In this document: in pieces, positions 56,940 through 64,000 of the stretch
How positions within the stretch are numbered: position 1 is the stretch's first letter
Layout of the letters: each line of letters opens with the position of its first letter
Assembly: GCA_023412005.1 (NCBI GenBank)
Contig: JAEYOE010000010.1
Location: 1-64,000, forward strand
DNA from: Bacillota bacterium
Lineage (GTDB): Bacteria > Bacillota > Clostridia > Christensenellales > SZUA-584
DNA length: 64,000 bases
Reading direction: 5' to 3'
Notes under the pieces: model-generated
Database searches by the model: none
Told to the model about the DNA's origin: nothing
What the model saw: the letters and a program-made list of their open reading frames with translations, nothing else
Translations under genes and position numbers: made by a program

Positions 56940-57152
56940 ATGCGTATTGATTCGATAGATGAATGGCTCAAAGCCGCTAAGCAGCTATCTGAACGCGGGT
57001 ATACTCTTTGGCAAACCCAGTTTGACATCGATAGCCCGGAAGGCTTTATCGCCCGCTTCATGGCACCAGACGGGAAGCGTAAGCCTGCTGAGATATCTAC
57101 CAAGAGTGCTACTGTCAAGCAAGCCGTGATGCGGTATAAGCCTGAGGGTTAA
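56940..57152 (+). CDS. Small plus-strand phage protein
   Basis: A 70-residue protein: SIDEWLKAAKQLSERGYTLW, QTQFDIDSPEGFIARFM and a basic tail. GAGGTGA precedes ATG 56940. It is one of very few plus-strand genes in the prophage and follows the tRNA, but after a terminator, so it probably has its own promoter (TTGCTC-17-TACTCT near 56893-56921 is a weak candidate). It resembles small conserved proteins of Clostridia phages with no known function. Its stop overlaps the convergent minus-strand gene by 4 bases. Confidence 0.65.
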   Translation: MRIDSIDEWLKAAKQLSERGYTLWQTQFDIDSPEGFIARFMAPDGKRKPAEISTKSATVKQAVMRYKPEG

Positions 57153-57343
57153 CCCTCTTCCATCTTCTCAGCACACGCGCTGCACAAATCCCATTCGACC
57201 CAATAGCACCCGCCCGGACAAGCGCAATAATCCGTACAGCCGCATACGCGGCATTTACGCTCGTCAAACAACGGCTCGTCGTCTTGCTGTATTGGAAAAC
57301 CCTCGATATCACAATCGTCGTCCATAAAATCTAACCTGCTCAC
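57149..57343 (-). CDS. Small phage Cys-rich protein
   Basis: A 64-residue acidic protein with a zinc-knuckle-like cluster CRVCGCTDYCACPGGCYW and a later CSACAEK. It is probably metal-binding. It overlaps the helicase gene by 4 bases, suggesting it works with the replication or recombination genes. Function unknown. Confidence 0.65.
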   Translation of the reverse strand: MSRLDFMDDDCDIEGFPIQQDDEPLFDERKCRVCGCTDYCACPGGCYWVEWDLCSACAEKMEEG

Positions 57344-58719
57344 GCTGATTCCTCCTTCACTTTCTCGATTCTCGCCTTGAGCGATTCGATCAATCTGTCC
57401 TGCGTGGCGCTCTTATCTTCGAGCGCTGCCACCACGTCCTCATCACGCCCGCCTTCGACGACAAGATGGTGAATGATGACCTTTTGTGTTTGTCCCTGTC
57501 TGTGCAAGCGTTTGTTTGCCTGCTGATACAGCTCCAAACTCCAATTGAGACCGAACCATATCACGTGATTGCCGCCATCTTGAAGGTTGAGGCCGTATGC
57601 GCATGACGCCGGATGTGCAAGCAGGATATCGATCTGCCGGGCATTCCAATCCGCTTCATCCTGCGGCCCGCTTAGCCGTCTCACATGAAGCCCTGTCTTG
57701 CTCAGAGCCTTCTCCAATCTCGTGAGATCGTGCTTGAAGTTATAAAACACAAGCGCCGGCTGTCCGTTAAGCTGCTCGATCAGCTCCATGAACGCTTCGA
57801 TCTTGCACTTGTGGATTTCCACTGGAACGCCGTTCTCGTCGTACACAGCACCATTGCACAGCTGCAGCAGTTTGTTGGATAACACGGCTGCGCTGCCCGC
57901 GTCGATTGTGTTCTCGTTCACCTGAAGCAGCATGTCCCGCTCCATGATCGTGTACTGCTTCTGCGCCGCGGCATCTAGCACTACGGGAATATCGTCGATG
58001 ATCACGTCCGGCAGCTCCAAATAGTCCTCGGCTTTCATACTGACGCAGATATCGCCTATCAGGTGCTGAATCGCTTCGTCGGCTCCCTGCTTTGGCCTGT
58101 AAGAGAAAACCTGCTGCGCGTTTCGCTGGTCTGGCTCAAAGTATCGCTCGCGGTAGTGTGTGATCTTCGCCCCGAGGCGCTTGCCCTGGTCAAGCAGGAA
58201 GACTTGCGCCCACAGATCTATCAGCCCGTTCGGGGCCGGTGTGCCGGTCAGCTCGACGATTCTCTGAATGTGAGGCCTTACCCACGTAAGGCTCTTGAAC
58301 CGCTTAGCTTGGTGACTTTTGAAGCTGCTGCTCTCGTCGATCACTACCATGTCGAATGGCCAGGCATTGCGGTAGTACTCCACCAGCCACGGAACGTTTT
58401 CACGGTTTATCACATAGAGGTCTGCCGGTGTGTTTAAAGCTTTAACGCGTTTTTGCTGACTGCCTAATGCCAATGAAATTCTCAGGTGTTTCAGGTGATC
58501 CCATTTCGCCGCTTCTTTTGACCATGTCGCCTCTGCCACTTTCTTCGGCGCGATGATCAGCACTTTGTTTACGAGAAGCCGGTTATACCGAAGGTCATTG
58601 ACAGCCGTCAGAGTGATCACCGTCTTGCCTAATCCCATGTCGAGGAATAGCCCCAAAGCCGCATCTACGATTAATCGCTCTATGCAATACCGCTGATAGT
58701 TATGTGGTGTGAATCTCAT
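57340..58719 (-). CDS. Phage SNF2-type DEAD/DEAH-box helicase
   Basis: A 459-residue superfamily 2 helicase. Walker A is LDMGLGKTV (about 26-34), the DEAH-like motif II is VVIDESSSFKS, motif III is LTGTPAPNG, and the C-terminal helicase domain has ALVFYNFKHD, QDGGNHVIWFGLNWSLELYQ and RLHRQGQTQKV (motif VI). Phage copies beside VRR-NUC nucleases probably act in replication or recombination. It is flanked by 4-base overlaps on both sides. Confidence 0.92.
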   Translation of the reverse strand: MRFTPHNYQRYCIERLIVDAALGLFLDMGLGKTVITLTAVNDLRYNRLLVNKVLIIAPKKVAEATWSKEAAKWDHLKHLRISLALGSQQKRVKALNTPADLYVINRENVPWLVEYYRNAWPFDMVVIDESSSFKSHQAKRFKSLTWVRPHIQRIVELTGTPAPNGLIDLWAQVFLLDQGKRLGAKITHYRERYFEPDQRNAQQVFSYRPKQGADEAIQHLIGDICVSMKAEDYLELPDVIIDDIPVVLDAAAQKQYTIMERDMLLQVNENTIDAGSAAVLSNKLLQLCNGAVYDENGVPVEIHKCKIEAFMELIEQLNGQPALVFYNFKHDLTRLEKALSKTGLHVRRLSGPQDEADWNARQIDILLAHPASCAYGLNLQDGGNHVIWFGLNWSLELYQQANKRLHRQGQTQKVIIHHLVVEGGRDEDVVAALEDKSATQDRLIESLKARIEKVKEESA

Positions 58720-59000
58720 TGCAGCATCTCCTTCAGTAGTGTGTCGACTCGCTCCTTTGTCTTCACGTCCGCGTACACCTTGAACCCCATAGCGCGTAAT
58801 TCCGCGTGCTTCTTTTTCTGTAAAGGCGCGGAGGTCTTACCGGGCGCTTTTGTTTCCACAAACGCGATACGCTCCACGGGTAAGCAAACCATTCTGTCAG
58901 GCATTCCGTCGTTCCCGGGCGACACGCACTTGTACGCTTTGCCGCCAAGACTCTTAGCCTGTTCCCTGAGATATGTTTCGACGACCTTTTCTTTTGCCAT
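58716..59000 (-). CDS. VRR-NUC domain nuclease
   Basis: A 94-residue stand-alone VRR-NUC (PD-(D/E)xK superfamily) enzyme. Active-site residues are visible in KCVSPGNDGMPDRMVC (Asp35) and AFVETKAPG (Glu49 and Lys51). Phage forms act as structure-specific nucleases, probably resolving recombination or replication intermediates. It is coupled to the SNF2 helicase by a 4-base overlap. Iteron repeats lie directly upstream (59121-59277). Confidence 0.92.
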   Translation of the reverse strand: MAKEKVVETYLREQAKSLGGKAYKCVSPGNDGMPDRMVCLPVERIAFVETKAPGKTSAPLQKKKHAELRAMGFKVYADVKTKERVDTLLKEMLQ

Positions 59001-59120
59001 CCTCTTAACCCTTCCCTGTCAACTTTCTCGCGCGCACGCGTATGTATATATGCGCATTAGGCGTGTTAGGCGTGTGCTATATTCTCTATTTCCTCTATTT
59101 TTTACTCTTAAAGAAAAGAA
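59001..59120. other. GC palindromes and AT-rich tract beside the iterons
   Basis: Contains CGCGCGCACGCG, two direct copies of TTAGGCGTG (59058-59075 region) and an AT-rich tract ATTCTCTATTTCCTCTATTT near 59081-59101, next to the TGTTGACA repeats. No gene is seen. Confidence 0.45.
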
Positions 59121-59277
59121 TGTTGACAATGTTGACAAATCGCTTTTATCCCTTTTATACGGGGCTTTTCTATGTCAACATTCTCTGCAACATTCTCAAA
59201 ATGTTTGTTGACAATGTTGACAACCGCCCGATTTTGTCAACAAAGTATGTTGACAATGTTGACGAGTTTGTTGACAA
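59121..59277. repeat. Iteron cluster, candidate phage replication origin
   Basis: The 18-mer TGTTGACAATGTTGACAA occurs at 59121-59138 and 59206-59223, and with one change at 59248-59265. Single TGTTGACAA lies at 59269-59277, and inverted TGTCAACA at 59173-59180 and 59235-59242. Nine GTTGAC cores fall within 157 bp. The array sits between the primase/helicase and nuclease genes. Confidence 0.75.
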
Positions 59278-59281
59278 CTTT

Positions 59282-61672
59282 TTAGGCCTTTTTTGTGAAT
59301 CCCCGCTGCGTGCCATACATGCCAAACCGCTGAGAGCTTGCGTGCCTTTCCCACCCGGCCATGCCCTCCATGATGGTATTCAGCTCCACGGTGTCAGACC
59401 GTTTCATGTATTTCGGATCACCGCCGAAGCACTCGCACCATATCTCTGCCGCACATACACGCTGACGCGGTACAAGCTCTACAGATCCCGGTAGTGGGCT
59501 CATCCAATACATGCGACGCGCTGCGAGGTCTTTTTCGTCCCAGTCTGCGGGCACCGGTTTCTCGATAAATTCACGCACAAGGCCCTCTTTGGCGTTACTC
59601 TCTCTGTGGATCTCTTGCTGTTCAAGCGATATCTTTTCGGCCTCGCCTATCAAATACAGTGGCTCACCCAGCTGCCACGCCGTGAACGCTTCGGCCCAAA
59701 TCTCGTCAGCCTCAAGCGCTAGATCCCTGAAAACACTTTTCGTTGACGGCTGAATACCGACGTCAACAGGCCAGAAACGGCGGTTACCTGTCCGGTCACG
59801 CAGAAATTCTGCATCATTCGTCGTGCCGAAGAACACGCAGCGCCGCGGGTATAAATTGGTGCGTCTGCCGTACGGCTCTCTGAAAATGTCTTCTTGCTGA
59901 CTAAGGAACTGCTTGACTGCGGCAATCTCCGAGCGGCTCATGCCGTTCAGCTCGCCTATCTCGTTTATCCATGTGCCCTGGACCATTTCGCGGGCCTCTT
60001 TACCCTCGAACGTCTGCAGGCTGTCAGAGTACCAGCGCTGACCGAGGAGCCTTAAGAACGTGCTTTTGCCGATGCCCTGCGGCCCCGCGAGAATCGGCAT
60101 GTAGTCATACTTGACGCCAGGCTGCATAGCGCGCGCCACAGCCGCAGCGAGGCTCTTACGGATCACAGCGCGGTTATAAACGTTGTCGACCGCGCCGAGG
60201 TAATCGATGAGCAGCGTGTCGAGCCGCTTGACGCCGTCCCATTTAAGGCCCTTGAGATACTCCTGCACGTCGTTGATTCTGTGTTTGAACGCGCACAGCG
60301 CAGTGGCGTCGAAGAGCCGCTCCTTCCCGGTGATCGTCTGCGTCTTCTCTACATAATGCCGAAGTCCGGCATCGTCCGTATCGGTCCACTGGCGGCGCTC
60401 TGTGCGGTGATCCCACGGCAGCGCGCCGAGTGCTAATCCCCTGTTTGCAAACTCGTCGTATGCCAGCTTGCCCTTCAGCAGCGGGTCGTGTTCGAGGATA
60501 ATCAGAACGTTGTCGACCGTCTTATCCGGTAAGCCTGTCGACCAATGCTTTTTGAGCTTGTCCATCCAATTGACGTCAATCTCTTCCTCGACACCTTCAA
60601 AAGCCTTCACGGCCTCTGCGTAGCGCTCTGAGCTCAGAAGCGTGGCCGTGTTCTCGTCACTCACGGCGAGCTGGCACATCTGTGTAAAGCTCGGCAGCCT
60701 GTTCGTCGGCGTGCCTGTCGCGGCATCGTCGTCCTGGTCACCGAACTTATGCAGGCGCACGAGGTCGAACGCGTTGACCAGGCGACCGCTGCACGGGTCT
60801 GTTGCGTGATGGCTGTAGAGGAATTTGGCATCGTCGTAAATAACCGCACCGCCCGCCGTACTGCCGCCTGTATATGTGTAGCGTCCCGGGGTGTCTGTCG
60901 GCTCGTAGACGCCCGGCAGGAACTTATCCATGACGGCAAAAATGTCGTACGTCTTACAGAACGCACCGACGACGCCGTTCTTTTCGAGCGGGTCACCTTG
61001 TTTCTGCTGTTGCTGTCTGATGTGTTGCTGTTCAGCTCCGGGCACCTGCGGCCATTCAGTCACATCGCGCCAGTCCTTATAAAGACCGAGAACGCCGTCG
61101 ACCGCTATCATCTGCTTGTCAGCTGCGTAATAGACATATTGGCTGTCTGCGCTGCAGCTCGGCCAGTACATAAGCCGCGAGGCCTCGAAGGTGGTTGCGT
61201 CGCATAACTCAATGCCGATCAGCTTCGCCATCATTCGCGCCAGCGGCTCGTATTCGTCAGCCGTGCATGTCCGGTAAAGCGGCAGCAGCACGCGTAGCCT
61301 CGGGGCGGCTTCGTGATGCTTGCGCGTCGAGTAGACGCAGTATGCGCAGCCGAGGCCGTCAACGCGCTTGATAGCGTCCTGTGTGCCGCCTGCGGGGATC
61401 GTGTCGAGGTCGAGTGTGATCACGTCTCTGCCTGTGACGCTATTCGCCTTGCGTCTGTTGCCCGTCAGAGAACCGGCCACGAAGCCGCCCACGTCCTTAA
61501 GCTCGTCCTGCTTGCTCTTCGACAGCGCGAGGTATTGGTCGAGCGTCTCAACGCCGCGTGATGGCGTCTTGAGGCGTTCAACGAGCTCAGACCACCACAG
61601 CGTTGTAGCGGGCCATCTTGTGGACTTGCGGCTGTTGCCGACGGAGATGATTATCTGTCTATCGTATGTCAT
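59282..61672 (-). CDS. VapE-type phage primase/helicase
   Basis: A 796-residue replication protein. The N-terminal half resembles a primase-polymerase (VTGRDVITLDLDTIPAGGTQ, with metal-binding Asp pair; EASRLMYWPSCS). The C-terminal half is a VapE (virulence-associated E) helicase, with Walker A GPQGIGKSTFLRLL (near residue 530), GTWINEIGELNGMSRSEIAA and TTNDAEFLRDRTGNRRFWPV. It most likely primes and unwinds phage DNA at the origin. The iteron array begins five bases after its stop codon. Confidence 0.9.
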   Translation of the reverse strand: MTYDRQIIISVGNSRKSTRWPATTLWWSELVERLKTPSRGVETLDQYLALSKSKQDELKDVGGFVAGSLTGNRRKANSVTGRDVITLDLDTIPAGGTQDAIKRVDGLGCAYCVYSTRKHHEAAPRLRVLLPLYRTCTADEYEPLARMMAKLIGIELCDATTFEASRLMYWPSCSADSQYVYYAADKQMIAVDGVLGLYKDWRDVTEWPQVPGAEQQHIRQQQQKQGDPLEKNGVVGAFCKTYDIFAVMDKFLPGVYEPTDTPGRYTYTGGSTAGGAVIYDDAKFLYSHHATDPCSGRLVNAFDLVRLHKFGDQDDDAATGTPTNRLPSFTQMCQLAVSDENTATLLSSERYAEAVKAFEGVEEEIDVNWMDKLKKHWSTGLPDKTVDNVLIILEHDPLLKGKLAYDEFANRGLALGALPWDHRTERRQWTDTDDAGLRHYVEKTQTITGKERLFDATALCAFKHRINDVQEYLKGLKWDGVKRLDTLLIDYLGAVDNVYNRAVIRKSLAAAVARAMQPGVKYDYMPILAGPQGIGKSTFLRLLGQRWYSDSLQTFEGKEAREMVQGTWINEIGELNGMSRSEIAAVKQFLSQQEDIFREPYGRRTNLYPRRCVFFGTTNDAEFLRDRTGNRRFWPVDVGIQPSTKSVFRDLALEADEIWAEAFTAWQLGEPLYLIGEAEKISLEQQEIHRESNAKEGLVREFIEKPVPADWDEKDLAARRMYWMSPLPGSVELVPRQRVCAAEIWCECFGGDPKYMKRSDTVELNTIMEGMAGWERHASSQRFGMYGTQRGFTKKA

Positions 61673-61684
61673 GGAGTGACCTCA

Positions 61685-62278
61685 CTAAGCGTTTTTCTTC
61701 TTGAGCTGGGTTAGTTTTGCAATTAAGTCGGCTGTGAGTAATGCGTTTTTAGTTATCTGGCCATCTCTGTTTTGATGCAGTAAGTTGTGTTTGTTTAGGA
61801 CGGCCATTTGCCCGCGAGATACAAGGATAAGGTTGTCGAGATCTATATTCTGGCCGTTTCCGTCTGCGAACAGGATCACATGATTGTGTGGTATCGGGCC
61901 GTTGGCAGCTTCCCACACAACGTGATGTTTTTGCCTCCACTTCCTCGGCTCTTCAACTTTAACCTCGATATATCCATAAACGTTCACACGTTCGCTTCCA
62001 ACCGGCTTCCAGTTAGCAGGCTTATGCCCTTTTTTGAATTCGGTCTTAGGGCTAAGATGTGATCCCTTTTGCGGTGCGTATGATGTAATTCCGGGTTTAA
62101 ATCGGCAGTCCAAACCGCTGCTAAGCTTCCTGTTTTTAATCGCCGCTTTAATCGAGTTAAAACTCACGTCCGAGTCAAAACGGGCGTTGAACAAGTCAAC
62201 TATTTCAGCTACGTGCCGCCCAGGGAGGATTCTCCTTAGGAACGCGTCCTCTTCGGGTGTGTATCTATGAATTTCCAT
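61685..62278 (-). CDS. HNH homing-type endonuclease
   Basis: A 197-residue free-standing HNH endonuclease. The HNH motif is HHVVWEAANGPIPHNHVILF with the later NIDLDNLILVSR. An N-terminal helix-turn-helix-like part (YTPEEDAFLRRILPGRHVAE, FNSIKAAIKNRKL) probably gives DNA specificity. Free-standing HNH genes are common selfish insertions beside phage DNA polymerases. I start it at ATG 62278; a longer frame to 62335 lacks a site. Confidence 0.87.
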   Translation of the reverse strand: MEIHRYTPEEDAFLRRILPGRHVAEIVDLFNARFDSDVSFNSIKAAIKNRKLSSGLDCRFKPGITSYAPQKGSHLSPKTEFKKGHKPANWKPVGSERVNVYGYIEVKVEEPRKWRQKHHVVWEAANGPIPHNHVILFADGNGQNIDLDNLILVSRGQMAVLNKHNLLHQNRDGQITKNALLTADLIAKLTQLKKKNA

Positions 62279-62516
62279 TGTGATCTTCACCGCCGAGAAG
62301 TTCCGGCATTTTAAATTTTCCACCCACGTATTCATTACGGGCTATCTCTGCCTTAAGGCCGAGCGACGCGTTTGCGATAATCTGTTGCGCGATATCCTTA
62401 ATGGCATCAGCTCGCGTGATTTCCTCTTGCAGCTTATCGCCTGTCAGATCCTCATCGTTCAGGCGCTCAAGCGCTTCAAAAAGGTGGTTGTTAAGGTCGA
62501 TCATTTTATTTTTCAT
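62265..62516 (-). CDS. Small phage protein, conserved helical type
   Basis: An 83-residue helical protein: MIDLNNHLFEALERLNDEDL, EEITRADAIKDIAQQIIANA. Proteins of this kind recur in Firmicutes phages and integrative elements near replication genes, with no known activity. It lies six bases after the polymerase gene and overlaps the HNH gene by 14 bases. Confidence 0.72.
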   Translation of the reverse strand: MKNKMIDLNNHLFEALERLNDEDLTGDKLQEEITRADAIKDIAQQIIANASLGLKAEIARNEYVGGKFKMPELLGGEDHNGNS

Positions 62517-62522
62517 ATCCCT

Positions 62523-64000
62523 CTACTCCTTTTTATAAAACTCAGTCACGAAACCGTCCGCCCTCAGCAAGAGCCCCGGTGCCCACGGTATCGGTTCGCC
62601 CATGATCTGACACACGATTTCCAGTCGTGCGCCATCTGGGCAGTCGATCACAACCTCATCATGGATATGCATCACGATCTGGTACCCGGCTGCTTCGAGC
62701 CTTTGCATGGCCAGCGCGAGACAGTCCCGGGCAATGGCCTGCACGATGTTCTCGACGAGCTTGCCGCCGTATGTGTCTTGCGCGCCCCATTTCTTCGTTT
62801 TCTGATCCATACCAAAATAGTGAATGCTGTCATTGCCCCATTGATTTGGTGACAGGAATGGTTTTACGTAGAATAACTTGCGGCCACTCGGCAGCGTGAC
62901 GGTGAGAAAGTCCTGGCCGGTCTCGTAATCGCCTTCACGGGCTATCAGGATGCCCCTGACACCGCTCGGCTGATTTGTCCGCATGACCTCAAGCGCGCAT
63001 CGTTCTACGGCATACCATAGATCGACTATTCGCTTGTTGGATGCCCGCCAGCGCTGCACGATCTCAGGATAGTCCTTCGGGTCAATTTCCTTTTTCGTGT
63101 CCATCTTCTCCATAGCGCCCGCGCCACCTTGATAACCGAGCGCCAGCTCCGCGACCTTGCCGCGCTGCCTGAGAGCATATTCGGGGTTGCCCTTTTTGAT
63201 AAGCTCAAGCGGAACGCCAAACATCGCGGACGCTGAGGCCTCATAGATTTTGCCGTGAGTGGCAAACACATCGAGCCGCCATTGCTCCCCGGCGAGCCAC
63301 GCTATCACACGAGCCTCGATGGCCGAGAAGTCAGCCACAATGAAGCAATGCCCCTCTGAGGGAATAAACGCCGTGCGAATGAGCTGAGAGAGTGTATCAG
63401 GCACGTTGCCGTAAAGGAGTTTAATTGCGTCCATGTTTCCAGCGCGGACGTATCGCCGGGCGAGGTCAAGTGTTTCAAGGAAATTCTTCGGAAGGTTCTG
63501 CACCTGCACGAGCCTGCCTGCCCATCTGCCGGTGCGGTTCGCGCCATAGTGCTGCAGAAGGCCTCTGACACGTCCATCAGCACATAGCGCGGTTTTCATA
63601 GATACATATTTGCTTGTACTCGTTTTTGCGAGTTCCTGCCGTATTTCAAGCACACGACGTGCGTTGTCGCTCTCTAAATCACCCTTAAGTAGATCCTTCA
63701 CGGTCTCTTTCTTAAGGTCGGCCACTTTATCGTCGATTTCTTCGTTGAGCCACGCCGTCAACTGCTTGACGCTTTTCGGATTGCTTAACCCGGATAGCTT
63801 TATCGCTTCGGCGGTAAGTCCGACTTTAATTGTTTCATCAATTACCAAAGCGTTATTCACGAGCGTTTCGTCGACGCGAACTCCGAATGCGTTTATGCGG
63901 TGGTCAAGCTCCCAAAGGTGTTGCTCGTTATCAGGCACCGGAAAAGCTTCTAACCTGTGCCCGAGCTCCATCTCGGTGCGCACGTCCTGTTTGCAGTAGT
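62523..64000 (-). CDS. Phage family A DNA polymerase (5' end beyond the window)
   Basis: A DNA polymerase I-type replicase. The frame stays open at 64000 (YCKQDVRTEMELGHRL), so the N-terminal exonuclease-like domain lies outside. Polymerase motifs in view are RTGRWAGRLVQVQNLP, motif A DFSAIEARVIAWLAGE, motif B region RQRGKVAELALGYQGGAGAM and motif C HIHDEVVID. It replicates phage DNA. It is followed by a small helical gene and an HNH gene. Confidence 0.92.
   Translation of the reverse strand, partial: YCKQDVRTEMELGHRLEAFPVPDNEQHLWELDHRINAFGVRVDETLVNNALVIDETIKVGLTAEAIKLSGLSNPKSVKQLTAWLNEEIDDKVADLKKETVKDLLKGDLESDNARRVLEIRQELAKTSTSKYVSMKTALCADGRVRGLLQHYGANRTGRWAGRLVQVQNLPKNFLETLDLARRYVRAGNMDAIKLLYGNVPDTLSQLIRTAFIPSEGHCFIVADFSAIEARVIAWLAGEQWRLDVFATHGKIYEASASAMFGVPLELIKKGNPEYALRQRGKVAELALGYQGGAGAMEKMDTKKEIDPKDYPEIVQRWRASNKRIVDLWYAVERCALEVMRTNQPSGVRGILIAREGDYETGQDFLTVTLPSGRKLFYVKPFLSPNQWGNDSIHYFGMDQKTKKWGAQDTYGGKLVENIVQAIARDCLALAMQRLEAAGYQIVMHIHDEVVIDCPDGARLEIVCQIMGEPIPWAPGLLLRADGFVTEFYKKE

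Noticed and set aside
59121..59277. Could the repeat array be a CRISPR?
   Set aside because: Units are short, partly inverted and irregularly spaced with no spacer-like regular length; no cas genes are present in the window.
59042..59494. A 150-codon plus-strand frame over the iterons
   Set aside because: Its repeated Val-Asp-Asn-Val-Asp residues come from the TGTTGACA repeats, and its second half is antisense to the VapE-type gene.

Overview
The window looks like the chromosome of an anaerobic, probably spore-forming member of the Clostridia (Bacillota). Supporting signs are strong AGGAGG-type ribosome sites, consensus TTGACA/TATAAT promoters, a Ku plus split-LigD end-joining operon, a VanW-family protein, a Cys-rich FeoB partner, and a Clostridia-type siphoprophage. 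The genus cannot be named from this sequence. Base composition is moderate in GC, with two clearly AT-rich islands (about 14.25-16.85 kb and 33.5-35.6 kb).

The left part (1-35.6 kb) is bacterial chromosome. In order it holds: an MDR-type oxidoreductase flanked by palindromic repeats; a secreted peptidoglycan-binding protein; an ABC-F ribosome-protection-type ATPase with a leader-peptide attenuator; a Ku/ligase/polymerase NHEJ operon; a Nat-type ABC exporter behind a promoter with four 15-bp-spaced repeats; aldose 1-epimerase; a DUF3298-like protein; the feoA-feoB-feoB-associated ferrous iron operon with two DtxR/MntR-like boxes; an AT-rich two-gene island (DUF5677-like plus unknown); an AraC regulator with a VOC protein; a pentapeptide-repeat protein with a membrane protein; a GNAT enzyme; a CDP-deoxysugar and tandem-glycosyltransferase cluster; pyridoxal kinase; a two-component system with a membrane-anchored protein; a VanW protein; a BlaI/MecI repressor with a duplicated promoter; and a second AT-rich two-gene island (membrane-anchored protein plus possible ADP-ribosyltransferase-like protein).

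From 35.67 kb to the right edge lies a prophage whose genes are almost all on the minus strand. Its left junction is the 3' half of a CAT-anticodon tRNA, so the phage is integrated in a tRNA gene. From that junction the order is lysis (holin with a duplicated start, small membrane protein, NlpC/P60 endolysin), tail fibre and baseplate, tape measure, tail chaperones, tail tube, head-tail joining, head fibre, capsid, scaffold, minor capsid, portal, terminase, an ArpU-like late regulator with a candidate late promoter, then small genes, an SNF2 helicase, VRR-NUC nuclease, an iteron cluster, a VapE-type primase/helicase, an HNH endonuclease and a family A DNA polymerase cut by the window edge. Integrase and repressor genes are not in view and should lie beyond 64 kb.

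The most unusual features are a plus-strand tRNA at 56.73 kb with a serine-type body (long variable arm, G73) but an isoleucine GAT anticodon, carrying its own promoter and terminator; the ABC-F translational attenuator; the AT-rich gene pairs that look like accessory (possibly defence) cassettes; the dual-start holin; and the iteron array next to the phage replication genes.
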